Of a stretch of 64,000 bases of DNA, positions 16,802 through 26,024 are shown piece after piece. The translations under genes and the position numbers were made by a program. Each line of letters opens with the position of its first letter. The first letter of the stretch is position 1. Origin of the DNA: Cyanobium sp. Cruz CV13-4-11 (GTDB lineage: Bacteria; Cyanobacteriota; Cyanobacteriia; PCC-6307; Cyanobiaceae); NCBI RefSeq assembly GCF_024346055.1, contig NZ_JAGQCH010000013.1, forward strand, positions 1-64,000, in the 5' to 3' direction. The notes under the pieces are model-generated. The model was not told where the DNA came from and ran no database searches. It worked only from the letters and a program-made list of their open reading frames with translations.

Positions 16802-17558
16802 TCCAGTGGGGATTGCTGCCGCGTTCCTCCATAAGGGCGGGGAGGCGATGGCCGTTCCAGGCATACCAGCGCAGCGGGAACGCCGAGACATGGGATCGCC
16901 CGGCCATGGCGTCGTGAATCATGCAATCCGGGATATAGAGGCCCCCACTCTGGGTGGTCAGAAACTTCAGCAACTCCTGGCAGCCCTTGCGCGTGATGAT
17001 GAAGGCATGGGTGCAATAAAGCGGCCCCTGCACCACATCGCCCAGCCGATGGGACGGCCAGGGCCAGATGGTCTGGCTCAGGCGTGTGAGGGTTCGGGAG
17101 CGATTCAGCCGTCTGGCCGGATGCAGGCGGGGCAGGACGTCGTACTGAATCTGGGAGCCCAGGAAGAGCAGGTCGCAGCTGCGGGGCGTTCGGCTCAGGA
17201 ACGCCGGAGCCCGCTGGTGCCACCAGCGGGAGAAGCGGATGTCATCCTCGAAGATGCAGGTCTGGGAATAGCCCTGGTCGATGATGTGCTGGAGCAGATT
17301 CAGTCGCGAAACGGCGCTGCCCTAGGCGCCGTGCTGGTTCAGAAAGTGTTCGCGATCCGTCAGTTGATCGATGCCGAAACGTTGCAGACTCTCCCTGACG
17401 TTTCCCGTCGCACCGTCAAAGGCCGACCAGCGACGCACGTCCGTGAATCCGGCCGATTCCAGTTGCCTGCGGCTGCTCTCCAATCGCTCCGGCCGGCGAT
17501 CGAGATTGATCAAAAAGGCAGGTGCGTTCAGTAAGTCTTGCCAGGAAAGTTTGGCCAT
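16719..17558 (-). pseudogene. Glycosyltransferase family 25 protein interrupted by one amber codon
   Basis: From ATG 17558 (minus) the frame reads APAFLINLDRRPERLESSRR, ...RRWSAFDGATG, ...HFLNQHGA, then TAG at 17324-17322, then GSAVSRLNLLQHIIDQGYSQ, CIFEDDIRFS, CDLLFLGSQ and YCTHAFIITRKGCQELL. These are the motifs of GT25 (LPS biosynthesis-type beta-galactosyltransferases): FLINLDRRPERL, the GxxLSH-like segment and the FEDD metal site. Without the stop it encodes about 279 residues. Its 3' end overlaps the convergent unknown gene by 83 bases. Confidence 0.8.
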
Positions 17559-17698
17559 GCATCAAGGCGGCGCGGAACCGGACGCGGGATTCGTCAGGCG
17601 CGGATGGATGATTGGTCAAGAGTATCTGTTTTTCCATGCTCCAGCCTCTCGAATCGTTGGCTCCCTCCAGAGCCTGATCTCCTGGCTCAAGGGCCAGA

Positions 17699-20626
17699 TC
17701 AGCGGCCTGGAGGAACTGCACCCACCCCCTGGCGCTCCAGCACCCCCACGCAGCGCCCGCACAGGCTGGGATGGCTGGCGTGCTCACCGATGTCGTCCTC
17801 GTGGTGCCAGCAGCGCTCGCACTTGCGGCCCGCCGCCCGGGCGATCCGCACCCCAACGCCCTCCTCCTCGAGTTCCGCCAACGGGGCTTCCAGCGGCGGG
17901 CCGCCGAGGCGCAGGGCTGACACCAGCAGCCAGTCGGCCAGGTTGTCGACCTCGGGGTGGGGGCTGGTGGCCACCAGGGCCAGGGCCTCCTGCAGGGGGC
18001 CCGCCTCCGACGCCAGCTCCAGCTGCACCTGGGCCTCGAGGGAGGCGCCCAGTTCCCCCCGTGCCCGGCAGCCCTCCAGTACCCGGTTCACCTGGGCGCG
18101 CAGCTCCAGGATCCGCTGCATCGGCGCCACCAGCTCCGGCGCCGCCCAGGCCGCCGCCACCGTGGGCCAGCCCCGCTCGAACACCGAGGCCTCGGCCACC
18201 GGATAGGGCAGGTTCTGCCAGATGTCCTCGGCCATGTGGCACAGCACCGGCGCGATCAGCCCCGCCAGCCGCTCCACCACCAGGTGCAGCACGGTCTGGT
18301 TGCTGCGGCGCCGGAAGTCGCTGGCCGCATTCACATAGAGGCGATCCTTGGCGATGTCGAGGTAGACGTTGGAGAGATCCACCACGCAGAAGTTCTGCAG
18401 GGCCTGGAAGAAGCGGTAGAACTCGAAGCGCTCGAAATCGGCGCTCACCTCCTCGATCAGGCTGGCGGTGCGCTGCAGCATCCAGCGATCCAGCAGGGGG
18501 AGATCCGCGATCGGCACGGCATGCTCGGCGGGCACGAAATCGTGCAGGTTGCCCAGCAGGTAGCGGGCCGTGTTGCGCACCTTGCGGTACACGTCCGCCA
18601 GCTGTTTCACGATCCCAGGCCCCAGGGGAACGTCGGCGGAGTAATCCACCGAGCTCACCCACAGCCGCAGCACGTCAGCGCCGTAGGGCGGCTCCTGCTT
18701 CTCGTTCTTGCCGCCCTCCACCAAAACAACGGGATCCACCACGTTGCCCAGCGACTTGCTCATCTTGCGGCCCTTCTCATCGAGGGTGAAGCCGTGGGTG
18801 AGCACCCGGCGGTAGGGGGCCTTTCCGTTCACCGCCACCGAGGTGAGCAGGCTGCTCTGGAACCAGCCGCGGTGCTGGTCGGAGCCCTCTAGATACAGAT
18901 CGGCGGGATAGCCCAGCCCCCGGCCCTCCAGCACGGCGGCCCAGGAGGAGCCCGAGTCGAACCAGACATCCATGGTGTCGGTGCCCTTGCGCCACTGGTC
19001 GGCCTGGTCGGCCCAGGCCGGCGGCAGCAGGCCCGCCTCGTCCCGCTCCCACCAGACATCGGCGCCGTGCTCGGCGATCAACGCTTCGGCGTGGGCCAGG
19101 GTGTCGGCGTTGAGCAGCACCTCGCCGGTTTCGCGGTGATAGAAGACCGGGATCGGCACCCCCCAGGAACGCTGGCGGGAGATGCACCAGTCGCCCCGGT
19201 CCCGCACCATGGCCTCGATGCGGTTGCGGCCGCTGGCCGGCAGCCACTCCACCGCCGCGATCGCCTCCAGGGCCTGGGCGCGGAAGCCGTCGACGGAGGC
19301 GAACCACTGTTCGGTGGCCCGGAAGATGGTCGGTTTCTTGGTGCGCCAGTCGTAGGGGTAGCGGTGCTCGTAGCGCTGCTCCGCCAGCAGCAGGCCGGCG
19401 TCCCGCAGGGCGGTGATGATCGCCGGATTGGCGTCCTTGAGCACGTTGAGCCCCGCGAAGGGGCCCGCCTCGGCGGTGAGGGTGCCGGCCTCGTCCACCG
19501 GACAGAGCACCGGCAGGCCGTACTTGTTGCCGGTGTGGAAGTCGTCGACGCCGTGGCCCGGGGCCGTGTGCACCAGGCCGGTGCCGGTTTCGGTGGTGAT
19601 GTAGTCGCCGCCGATCACCACGGGGCTGGTGCGATCCAGCAGCGGATGGCGGTACAGGATCCCCTCCAGCTGGGCCCCCTTGAGGGTGAGCAGGGGTTCG
19701 AGCGGGCGCATCAGGCTGGTGCGCAGCTGCTCCACCAGCTGGGCGGCCACCACCAGGTAGCGGGGGGTGCCGCCGTTGGTGGTGCCGTCGCGGCAGATGG
19801 CGTAATCGAGCTGGCCATTCACCGACACCGCCAGGTTGGCCGGCAGGGTCCAGGGGGTGGTGGTCCAGATGGCGACGAACAGCTGCTCCCGGTGGGCCGC
19901 ATCGGTGGGGCCGGCGATGCCCGCGGCCGCCAGCAGCCCGGCCACCGGTTCCGGCAGTTCCACCACCGGGAAGGCCACGTAGACGCTGGGGGAGGTGTGG
20001 CCGTCGGGGTACTCCAGTTCGGCCTCGGCCAGGGCGGTGCGGGAGCTGGGGCTCCAGTGCACCGGCTTGAGGCCCCGGTAGATGTGGCCGGCCAGCACCA
20101 TGCGGCCAAAAACCCCGATCTGCGCGGCCTCGTAAGGCTTCTGAAGCGTGAGGTAGGGCGCGTCCCAGTCGGCCCAGATGCCCCAGCGCCGGAAGCCGCC
20201 CATCTGGCCCTCCACCTGCTCGAGGGCGTAGGCGTGGGCCCGGCGCCGCAGGTCGATGGGGGTGAGCTGCCGCCGCTCCTCGCTGCCCAGGCCCTGCAGC
20301 ACCTTCAGTTCGATCGGCAGGCCGTGGCAATCCCACCCCGGCACGAACCGGGCCCGCCGCCCCTGCAGCAGGGCGTGCTTGTTGATGATGTCCTTGAGGA
20401 TCTTGTTGAGGGCGTGGCCCACGTGCAGGGCGCCGTTGGCGTAGGGCGGTCCGTCGTGGAGGGTGAAGGGTTCGCCCGGGTTGCCGCGGCTCAGCCGCCC
20501 ATAGAGATCGTGCGCCTTCCAGAACGCCTGCAGTTCCGGCTCCCGCACCCTGGCGTTCGCCCGCATGGCGAAGGGCGTCTGCAGCAGGTTGAGCGTGTCC
20601 TTGTAGGACGCCGGGCTTGCCGTCAC
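17699..20626 (-). CDS. ileS: Isoleucyl-tRNA synthetase
   Basis: 975 residues from GTG 20626 (VTASPASYKDTLNLLQTPFA), chosen because the conserved N-terminus starts there. Contains the class I signature HVGH in NGALHVGHALNKILKD, the editing domain, the WDCHGLP segment, KMSKS in KGRKMSKSLGN, the anticodon-binding domain, and a C-terminal zinc finger (CERCW...CGRC). Charges tRNA-Ile in the cytoplasm. It follows ycf66 by 25 bases on the same strand, so they are probably co-transcribed. Essential housekeeping gene. Confidence 0.97.
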   Translation of the reverse strand: MTASPASYKDTLNLLQTPFAMRANARVREPELQAFWKAHDLYGRLSRGNPGEPFTLHDGPPYANGALHVGHALNKILKDIINKHALLQGRRARFVPGWDCHGLPIELKVLQGLGSEERRQLTPIDLRRRAHAYALEQVEGQMGGFRRWGIWADWDAPYLTLQKPYEAAQIGVFGRMVLAGHIYRGLKPVHWSPSSRTALAEAELEYPDGHTSPSVYVAFPVVELPEPVAGLLAAAGIAGPTDAAHREQLFVAIWTTTPWTLPANLAVSVNGQLDYAICRDGTTNGGTPRYLVVAAQLVEQLRTSLMRPLEPLLTLKGAQLEGILYRHPLLDRTSPVVIGGDYITTETGTGLVHTAPGHGVDDFHTGNKYGLPVLCPVDEAGTLTAEAGPFAGLNVLKDANPAIITALRDAGLLLAEQRYEHRYPYDWRTKKPTIFRATEQWFASVDGFRAQALEAIAAVEWLPASGRNRIEAMVRDRGDWCISRQRSWGVPIPVFYHRETGEVLLNADTLAHAEALIAEHGADVWWERDEAGLLPPAWADQADQWRKGTDTMDVWFDSGSSWAAVLEGRGLGYPADLYLEGSDQHRGWFQSSLLTSVAVNGKAPYRRVLTHGFTLDEKGRKMSKSLGNVVDPVVLVEGGKNEKQEPPYGADVLRLWVSSVDYSADVPLGPGIVKQLADVYRKVRNTARYLLGNLHDFVPAEHAVPIADLPLLDRWMLQRTASLIEEVSADFERFEFYRFFQALQNFCVVDLSNVYLDIAKDRLYVNAASDFRRRSNQTVLHLVVERLAGLIAPVLCHMAEDIWQNLPYPVAEASVFERGWPTVAAAWAAPELVAPMQRILELRAQVNRVLEGCRARGELGASLEAQVQLELASEAGPLQEALALVATSPHPEVDNLADWLLVSALRLGGPPLEAPLAELEEEGVGVRIARAAGRKCERCWHHEDDIGEHASHPSLCGRCVGVLERQGVGAVPPGR

Positions 20627-20651
20627 GTCGCCGGGGCGCGAGAAGGCTGGA

Positions 20652-21272
20652 TTATCCCGCCTCGCCGAGACCCTCCCCCGGCTCCGGCGCCGCCGGCTCG
20701 GGCGCGGCTTCCGGCACCGCCTGCTCCAGCAGGGCGTCGATCTCCCCGAAGCTGCTGACCACGGGGGGATCCGCTTCCGGCACGACCACATCGGCCACGG
20801 CTGCGGTTGCCTCGGCTGCCTCGGCTGTGGTCGCCTCGGCCTCGGGCCGCACCCACTTCTTCGTGCTGGCGGGCCGCGCCGCGCGCCGTTCCACCAGCCA
20901 CGACCCCAGCCCGCCCACCACGCCGCTGGCCAGTTGCAGCAGGCGGCCGAGGGAGGCGCCGATCTGGCTCAGGCTGGTCTGCCAGCGCTCCTTCGACCAC
21001 AGCCGCTGGCGTTCCTCCTCCGTCAGCAGGCGCCAGCGGCCCTGGCCCACTTCCACCCCCAGCCGGCCGATCAGCAGACCGCCGCAGAGCACCGCCAGCA
21101 TCGGCGCGCCCGTGAGCCGGTCGGCGCTGGTGACCAGCACCAGGCCCAGCAGCAGCACCACCGCCCCCCAGACCGAGTCCCGGGCCCGACTCAGTTCAGA
21201 GGCCAGCAGCGGCAGCAGCAACAGCAGCAGCCCCAACAGCAGGGCCAGGGAGCCTCCGAGGGTGGCAAGCAT
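20652..21272 (-). CDS. ycf66: Ycf66-family membrane protein
   Basis: 206 residues. The N-terminal MLATLGGSLALLLGLLLLLL membrane helix, then LSRARDSVWGAVVLLLGLVL and a third hydrophobic segment ending GGLLIGRLGVEVGQGRWRLL, match Ycf66, a protein of cyanobacteria and some plastids with unknown role. The C-terminal half is Ala/Pro/Glu-rich and likely disordered. Located just upstream of ileS. Confidence 0.75.
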   Translation of the reverse strand: MLATLGGSLALLLGLLLLLLPLLASELSRARDSVWGAVVLLLGLVLVTSADRLTGAPMLAVLCGGLLIGRLGVEVGQGRWRLLTEEERQRLWSKERWQTSLSQIGASLGRLLQLASGVVGGLGSWLVERRAARPASTKKWVRPEAEATTAEAAEATAAVADVVVPEADPPVVSSFGEIDALLEQAVPEAAPEPAAPEPGEGLGEAG

Positions 21273-21363
21273 GGCCGGGGCGACGTCTGGCCCCATTCTG
21301 GGCGGTGACGACGGGGCGGCTTCGTCCGGATGGCGCCGGCGAACCCACTTAGAGTCGCTCAGC

Positions 21364-21445
<82 letters not shown>

Positions 21446-21524
21446 TTCCTCCCCGTGATCCAGGCCAGCCCAGGGGTGTCGCCTGGGCGGCACACCTACG
21501 CTGCCCACCATCTGGAACCGAAGC

Positions 21525-23093
21525 ATGAAGAGCCCTCTCCGCCAGCTCACGGCGCTGCTCCTGGGAGCTGGGTCGCTGCTGGCGGGGGCTCCCGGCCAGG
21601 CGCTGGAGCAGATCCAGCTCAGCCTTCCGTTGCTCGAGATGCCGTTTACGATTCAGCTCAGTGAGCTGCGCGACCAGCGCAGTCTCCTGTCTGGTGACAG
21701 CGATCTCGCCGAACTCGACCGGGCCATGGATGGGGCGATCGGCCGCAAGCTGGTGCAGGCCTTCCAGTCCCCTCTCCCCCTGCCGGTGAAGGCCATTGCC
21801 GAGCAGTCGGTGGGCTCCCCCCTGGTCAGCCAGGTGCTGCTGCTGCTCTCGTCGGTGGTGCTGGTGGAGGGGGTTCGCCAGCCGATGGACACCAAGCAGC
21901 TGGCTGCCACCCTGGCCACCACTCAGGCCAAGGGCAGCCTGAACCTGCTGGAGGTGCTCGAAGCCATGCCCGGCAAGAGCGCGTCGGTCGATCTGCAGCG
22001 GGTGATCCTCGCCATCGATCGGATCACCAACCAGCAACGCCTGGGCCAGTCCCTGGTGACGTCCCAGTCTCCGGCCGCCATCAACCCGGCCCTCAGCCAG
22101 ACGGGGTCACGGGCCGTGAAGCGCCAGGAGTTGGCGATCCCCGTCACGCACCGCCCCAACCCCCTGCAGGTGGTCACGATCCAGCCGGAAACGGGCGCCA
22201 ACGGCCGTCTGGTGCTGATCTCCCATGGCCTCTGGGACGACCCGGAGAGCTTCGAGGGCTGGGGCCGGCACCTGGCCAGCCATGGCTACACCGTGCTGCT
22301 GCCCCGCCACCCCGGCAGCGACAAATCGCAGCAGCAGGCCATGCTCTCCGGCGAGACGCCGCCCCCCAAGCCGGAGGACCTGAAGCTGCGGCCCATGGAC
22401 ATGGGCGCGGTCATCAATGCGGCCGCGGCGGGCAGCCTGGCGTTGCCGGCGGGCCTGCGCACCGACAACGTCGTGGCGATGGGCCAGTCCTATGGCGCCA
22501 CCACGGTGTTGCAGCTGGCAGGAGCCCGACCCAGTGCGGGCCTGCTCAACCGCTTCTGCAAGGACGTCACCAACCCCGCCCGCAACATCAGCTGGGTGCT
22601 GCAGTGCAGCTTCCTCACCTCCGCCGACCAGGCCGGCCTGGCCGACCCCCGCGTCAAGGCGGTGGTGGCGGTCAGCCCGCCGATGTCGCTGCTGTTCGAC
22701 CAGGGCTCGGCCCGAGCCATGGGCGCCCGGGTGCTGCTGGTGAGCGGCAGTCGCGACTGGGTGGTGCCCTCGGGGCCCGAGGCTCTGACGCCCATGGCCC
22801 TGGAAGCCCGCAACGCAGGCGGCGGCCACCGGCTGGTGCTGGCCAAAGACGGCGACCACTTCAACCTGCGCTCCTCCTATGAGCAGGGGGGCGGTGCCCT
22901 GCGGGGACTGCTGCTGGCCTGGACCGACGGCGCCTTTGCCGCCGCCGCCGCCGCGGCCCCCGGACCGAGCGCCCCGTCGTTTCTGCCCCCCGATGGCTGG
23001 GGCGACACGGAGTTCCCCCTGGTGGATGTCACCGCCAACCTGCCCACCCTGCCGATCGGTTTCCCCCTGCCGACCGGCCCCAACCAACCGTGA
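21525..23093 (+). CDS. Secreted alpha/beta hydrolase with N-terminal DUF1400 domain
   Basis: 522 residues. The signal peptide MKSPLRQLTALLLGAGSLLA ends near APGQA. Then comes a DUF1400-type helical region (residues about 27-180), common in cyanobacterial periplasmic hydrolases. The alpha/beta hydrolase domain has LVLISHGLWDDPESFEGWGR (oxyanion HG) and nucleophile elbow GQSYGA; the late DGDHFNLR is the likely catalytic His region. The C-terminus is Pro/Ala-rich. Related proteins are annotated as dienelactone hydrolase-like or platelet-activating-factor acetylhydrolase-like; the substrate is unknown. Confidence 0.82.
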   Translation: MKSPLRQLTALLLGAGSLLAGAPGQALEQIQLSLPLLEMPFTIQLSELRDQRSLLSGDSDLAELDRAMDGAIGRKLVQAFQSPLPLPVKAIAEQSVGSPLVSQVLLLLSSVVLVEGVRQPMDTKQLAATLATTQAKGSLNLLEVLEAMPGKSASVDLQRVILAIDRITNQQRLGQSLVTSQSPAAINPALSQTGSRAVKRQELAIPVTHRPNPLQVVTIQPETGANGRLVLISHGLWDDPESFEGWGRHLASHGYTVLLPRHPGSDKSQQQAMLSGETPPPKPEDLKLRPMDMGAVINAAAAGSLALPAGLRTDNVVAMGQSYGATTVLQLAGARPSAGLLNRFCKDVTNPARNISWVLQCSFLTSADQAGLADPRVKAVVAVSPPMSLLFDQGSARAMGARVLLVSGSRDWVVPSGPEALTPMALEARNAGGGHRLVLAKDGDHFNLRSSYEQGGGALRGLLLAWTDGAFAAAAAAAPGPSAPSFLPPDGWGDTEFPLVDVTANLPTLPIGFPLPTGPNQP

Positions 23094-23178
23094 CGGCCCC
23101 GGCCCGGCCCCTGTCGCACCGACGGGCCGTCTTCCGTAATCTGGGTCCTCCCTCGGGGATCCGGACCTGGCCCAGGCC

Positions 23179-24198
23179 ATGACAGACACGCTGGCACCCG
23201 CGTCTTCCCCCGTGGCCACCACCACGGCCGTGCCGAGGCTGAGCGTTCCAAGGGAGTTCCTGGATCCTCCTGCCGCCTGGAACCCCACGGTGGGCCTGTT
23301 TCTGGCCGGCTATGGCCTGGCGGCCCTGACGATCTGGGGCTGGTTCGTGGGTGGCTGGCCCCTGCCGCCCCTGCTGGCCCTGGGCTTCCTGGCCCTGCAC
23401 CTGGAGGGCACCGTGATCCACGACGCCTGCCACAACGCCGCCCATCCCCACCGCTTCTGGAACGCGGTGATGGGCCATGGCGCCGCCCTGCTGCTGGGCT
23501 TCAGCTTCCCGGTGTTCACGCGGGTGCACCTGCAACACCACGCCCACGTCAACGATCCCAAGCTCGATCCCGACCACATCGTCAGCACCTTCGGGCCCCT
23601 GTGGTTGATCGCGCCGCGATTTTTCTATCACGAAGTCTTCTTCTTCCGGCATCGCCTCTGGCGCCACAACGAGCTGTTCGAGTGGGTGCTGGCCCGCACC
23701 GTCTTCGTGCTGATTGTGGTGGCGGCGGCCCAGCACAACTTCCTGCCGTTCGTGTTCAACTGCTGGTTCGCCCCGGCCCTGATGGTGGGGGTCACCCTGG
23801 GCCTGTTCTTCGACTATCTGCCCCACCGGCCGTTCCAGTCCCGCAACCGCTGGCACAACGCCCGGGTGTACCCCAGCAGGCTGATGAACTGGCTGATCAT
23901 GGGCCAGAACTATCACCTGATTCACCACCTCTGGCCGTCGATCCCATGGTTTGAATACCAGCCGGCGTATCACGCCACCAAGCCGATTCTGGATGCCAAG
24001 GGTTCACCCCAGCGGCTGGGATTGTTCGAGAGCCGCACCGACAGCCTCAACTTCCTTTACGACATCTTCCTTGGCGTGCGCTCCCACAAGAAGCGTCGCA
24101 GCCGCCTGCGGCCCATCGTCCGGCTGATGCCCACCCGCCATGCCCGTCGGCGGGTGCTGGAGCTGTTGCACCGCACCGCCGTCTCACCGGTGCGCTGA
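23179..24198 (+). CDS. crtR: Beta-carotene hydroxylase (CrtR-type)
   Basis: 339 residues, fatty-acid-desaturase superfamily. Three His boxes bind the di-iron centre: HDACHNAAH, HLQHHAHVN, and HLIHHLWPSIPWFEYQPAY near the C-terminus. Several membrane helices lie between them. CrtR adds hydroxyls to beta-ionone rings to make zeaxanthin. The sequence around the last box and the order of boxes fit CrtR rather than acyl-lipid desaturases. Likely thylakoid or envelope membrane. Ends 10 bases before the convergent gatC. Confidence 0.9.
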   Translation: MTDTLAPASSPVATTTAVPRLSVPREFLDPPAAWNPTVGLFLAGYGLAALTIWGWFVGGWPLPPLLALGFLALHLEGTVIHDACHNAAHPHRFWNAVMGHGAALLLGFSFPVFTRVHLQHHAHVNDPKLDPDHIVSTFGPLWLIAPRFFYHEVFFFRHRLWRHNELFEWVLARTVFVLIVVAAAQHNFLPFVFNCWFAPALMVGVTLGLFFDYLPHRPFQSRNRWHNARVYPSRLMNWLIMGQNYHLIHHLWPSIPWFEYQPAYHATKPILDAKGSPQRLGLFESRTDSLNFLYDIFLGVRSHKKRRSRLRPIVRLMPTRHARRRVLELLHRTAVSPVR

Positions 24199-24207
24199 GG
24201 CCAGGCC

Positions 24208-24501
24208 TCAGTCGCCAAGGATCCGGGGCACGCGGAAGAAATCCCCCTCGCGCTGGGGGGCCAGGGAGAGCAGTTCCTCCCGCACAGGCGTGGGGTCCAC
24301 CGCGTCGGGGCGGGTCACGTTGACCACCTCCACCGCCCGGGTGGTGGGGGGCACCCCTTCGGTGTCCACCTGCTCCAGATGGGCGACGTAGTCGAGGATC
24401 CGCTCGAGCTGGCCGGTGTAGGTGGCGATGCGCTCTTCCGGCAGGGCCAGGCGGGCCAGCTGGGCCACCTTGCGCACGTCCTCTTCCGAGATCCGGCTCA
24501 T
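24208..24501 (-). CDS. gatC: Aspartyl/glutamyl-tRNA amidotransferase subunit C
   Basis: 97 residues starting [20 protein letters not shown]; an upstream ATG at 24516 is possible. This opening helix and the later [20 protein letters not shown] and [12 protein letters not shown] are diagnostic for GatC. GatCAB converts misacylated Glu-tRNA-Gln (and Asp-tRNA-Asn) to the amide form, the normal route in cyanobacteria lacking GlnRS. Directly downstream of the creatininase-family gene on the same strand, so possibly co-transcribed. Confidence 0.95.
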   Translation of the reverse strand: MSRISEEDVRKVAQLARLALPEERIATYTGQLERILDYVAHLEQVDTEGVPPTTRAVEVVNVTRPDAVDPTPVREELLSLAPQREGDFFRVPRILGD

Positions 24502-24528
24502 CGTCCGTCCATCCAACCGACCCCGAAC

Positions 24529-25359
24529 CTAACCGGCCTCCCCTTCCGGCCCCAGGAAGGCGGCCAGATCCTCGGCCAGGGCCGCGGCCGCCAGCTCCAG
24601 GAAGCGGGCGCCGTCGTCGGCCCTGGCCAGGTAGGGGTCGGAGCCCATGCGGCCATCGGGATGGCGGCGGCGGAAGTCCTCGGGGCCATGGATCGGCCCG
24701 GCCGGCGCCGCCTCGGGCAGGGGCCGCTGCTTGGCGCTGAGGCTCGGCTCCAGGTGCAGGGTGAGGGCGATCTCGCTGGGGGTCGCATGGTGCCCCTCCC
24801 GGTCGCCGTAGCGGTCGCGGGCTTCCCGCATCACCGGGCCGGCGGTGAACCAGTTGGCCAGACGGCAGCGCAGCCGCTCGGCCCCCGGCAGGCCCCGGGC
24901 CGCGGCGGTGCCGTAGGCCTGGGCGAAGGCGGCCCGGGCCGTGGCGATGTTGCCGCCGTGGCCGTTGATGACGTAGATGCGCTCGAAGCCGTGGCGCGCC
25001 AAGGAGAGCACCACGTCGTGGAGCACGGCCAGCAGGGTGGAGGGCTGCAGGCTGATGGTGCCGGCGAAGCCCAGATGGTGCTCGGCCATGCCGAAGGCCT
25101 GGGCGGGCGTCACCAGCACGCCCGTGCGCCGTCCCACCTCCAGGGCCACCGCTTCGGCGGTGAGGGCGTCGGTGCCGATGGCGCCGGTGGGTCCGTGCTG
25201 CTCGGTGGAGCCCAGCGGCACGATCACCCCGCGGCAGCGGCTCAGGTACTCCTCCACCTCGGGCCAGCTGCGCAGCTGCAGCCGGATCTCCTCGGTGCCG
25301 GCCACCGGGCCCGGCACCGTGCTGGGGCCAGGGACGGTGCTGGGGATCGATCGGGTCAT
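24529..25359 (-). CDS. Creatininase-family amidohydrolase
   Basis: 276 residues from ATG 25359. Contains the metal-binding IVPLGSTEQHGPTGAIGTDA, GMAEHHLGF and YVINGHGGNIATARAAFA segments of creatininase-family proteins. GREGHHATPSE-type sequence (DREGHHATPSEIA) and a final GSDPYLA segment complete the fold. Members include creatinine amidohydrolase and formamidopyrimidine hydrolases; the substrate cannot be decided. The start lies 58 bases from the divergent DUF6679 gene. The N-terminal ~20 residues contain a duplicated STVPGP stretch and are probably not conserved. Confidence 0.85.
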   Translation of the reverse strand: MTRSIPSTVPGPSTVPGPVAGTEEIRLQLRSWPEVEEYLSRCRGVIVPLGSTEQHGPTGAIGTDALTAEAVALEVGRRTGVLVTPAQAFGMAEHHLGFAGTISLQPSTLLAVLHDVVLSLARHGFERIYVINGHGGNIATARAAFAQAYGTAAARGLPGAERLRCRLANWFTAGPVMREARDRYGDREGHHATPSEIALTLHLEPSLSAKQRPLPEAAPAGPIHGPEDFRRRHPDGRMGSDPYLARADDGARFLELAAAALAEDLAAFLGPEGEAG

Positions 25360-25417
25360 GGTGAACATGGCGGCCAGCGCCATGCTGCCTAGGATCGACC
25401 CCATCCGCGGCGTCACG

Positions 25418-25714
25418 ATGCTGCATCGCAAGCTCGACCGATTTCGCCTGGAGCAGCGGCCGGTCTGGGTCTACTTGCTCGACCAGCAGCGCTGGATTGA
25501 GAGGGCCCTGGTGACGGAGATCGAGGGCGATCTGGTCACCCTCCGCTTCGACGAGGAAGACGGCGACGAGCGCCACAGCTGGGAGGAGAGCGTGCGCCTC
25601 GCCTCAATCGGGGCCGTCAGCACCCGGCTGGCCTCGGTGAGCCTCTCCGCCGCTGCCGACGACCTGCCCACCACCGGCGACTGCCCCGAGGCGGAGCGGC
25701 TCGGGAGTTCCTGA
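25418..25714 (+). CDS. DUF6679-type conserved cyanobacterial protein
   Basis: 98 residues: [60 protein letters not shown], ending [18 protein letters not shown]. This resembles a short protein found throughout cyanobacteria, with a beta-rich SH3-like N-terminal part. No enzymatic motif. Function unknown. Divergent from the creatininase-family gene with a 58-base shared promoter region. Confidence 0.7.
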   Translation: MLHRKLDRFRLEQRPVWVYLLDQQRWIERALVTEIEGDLVTLRFDEEDGDERHSWEESVRLASIGAVSTRLASVSLSAAADDLPTTGDCPEAERLGSS

Positions 25715-25757
25715 GGCGCGGCCGCCAGCCTGCGGGCGCAGACTCCATCAACCCGGC

Positions 25758-25895
25758 TCAGTGGGCGGTGCCGTTGCCGTCGTAGTCGTCGGTGTCGTAG
25801 TAGCCGCCCTTGGTGCCGAAAAAGAGGGTGGTGAGCACGAACAGGCCGCTGACGGCCAGCAGGACGGTGCCGAGGTTGAAGCTGGCGGTTTCCAT
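25758..25895 (-). CDS. 45-residue single-helix membrane protein
   Basis: Begins [20 protein letters not shown], has one hydrophobic helix (about residues 10-27), then [20 protein letters not shown] and a final H. The acidic Tyr/Asp tail is distinctive. The size and single helix resemble small photosystem or thylakoid subunits, but it does not match PsbM, PsbN or Psb30 as I know them. The codons are clean over the whole length and GC3 is high. Likely a real conserved small cyanobacterial protein; role unknown. Confidence 0.6.
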   Translation of the reverse strand: METASFNLGTVLLAVSGLFVLTTLFFGTKGGYYDTDDYDGNGTAH

Positions 25896-26024
25896 GCAGG
25901 AGGCGGTGATCGGCGGAAGCCTGACGGTTCAGGACTACCGCCAGTGTGGCCCCGCCACAGCGCAGTGGTCCCCCCAGGGTCCCCCCGGTTCGCTTCCCCG
26001 CACCATGTCCCAGCGCCGCCGCCC

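Noticed and set aside
17371-18789. 472-codon plus-strand frame opposite ileS
   Set aside because: Low-complexity Pro/Arg/Ala translation with no recognisable domain; antisense to a core gene.
18777-20336. 519-codon minus-strand frame inside ileS
   Set aside because: Out-of-frame shadow; Pro/Arg/Gly-rich, and ileS motifs are continuous in the other frame.
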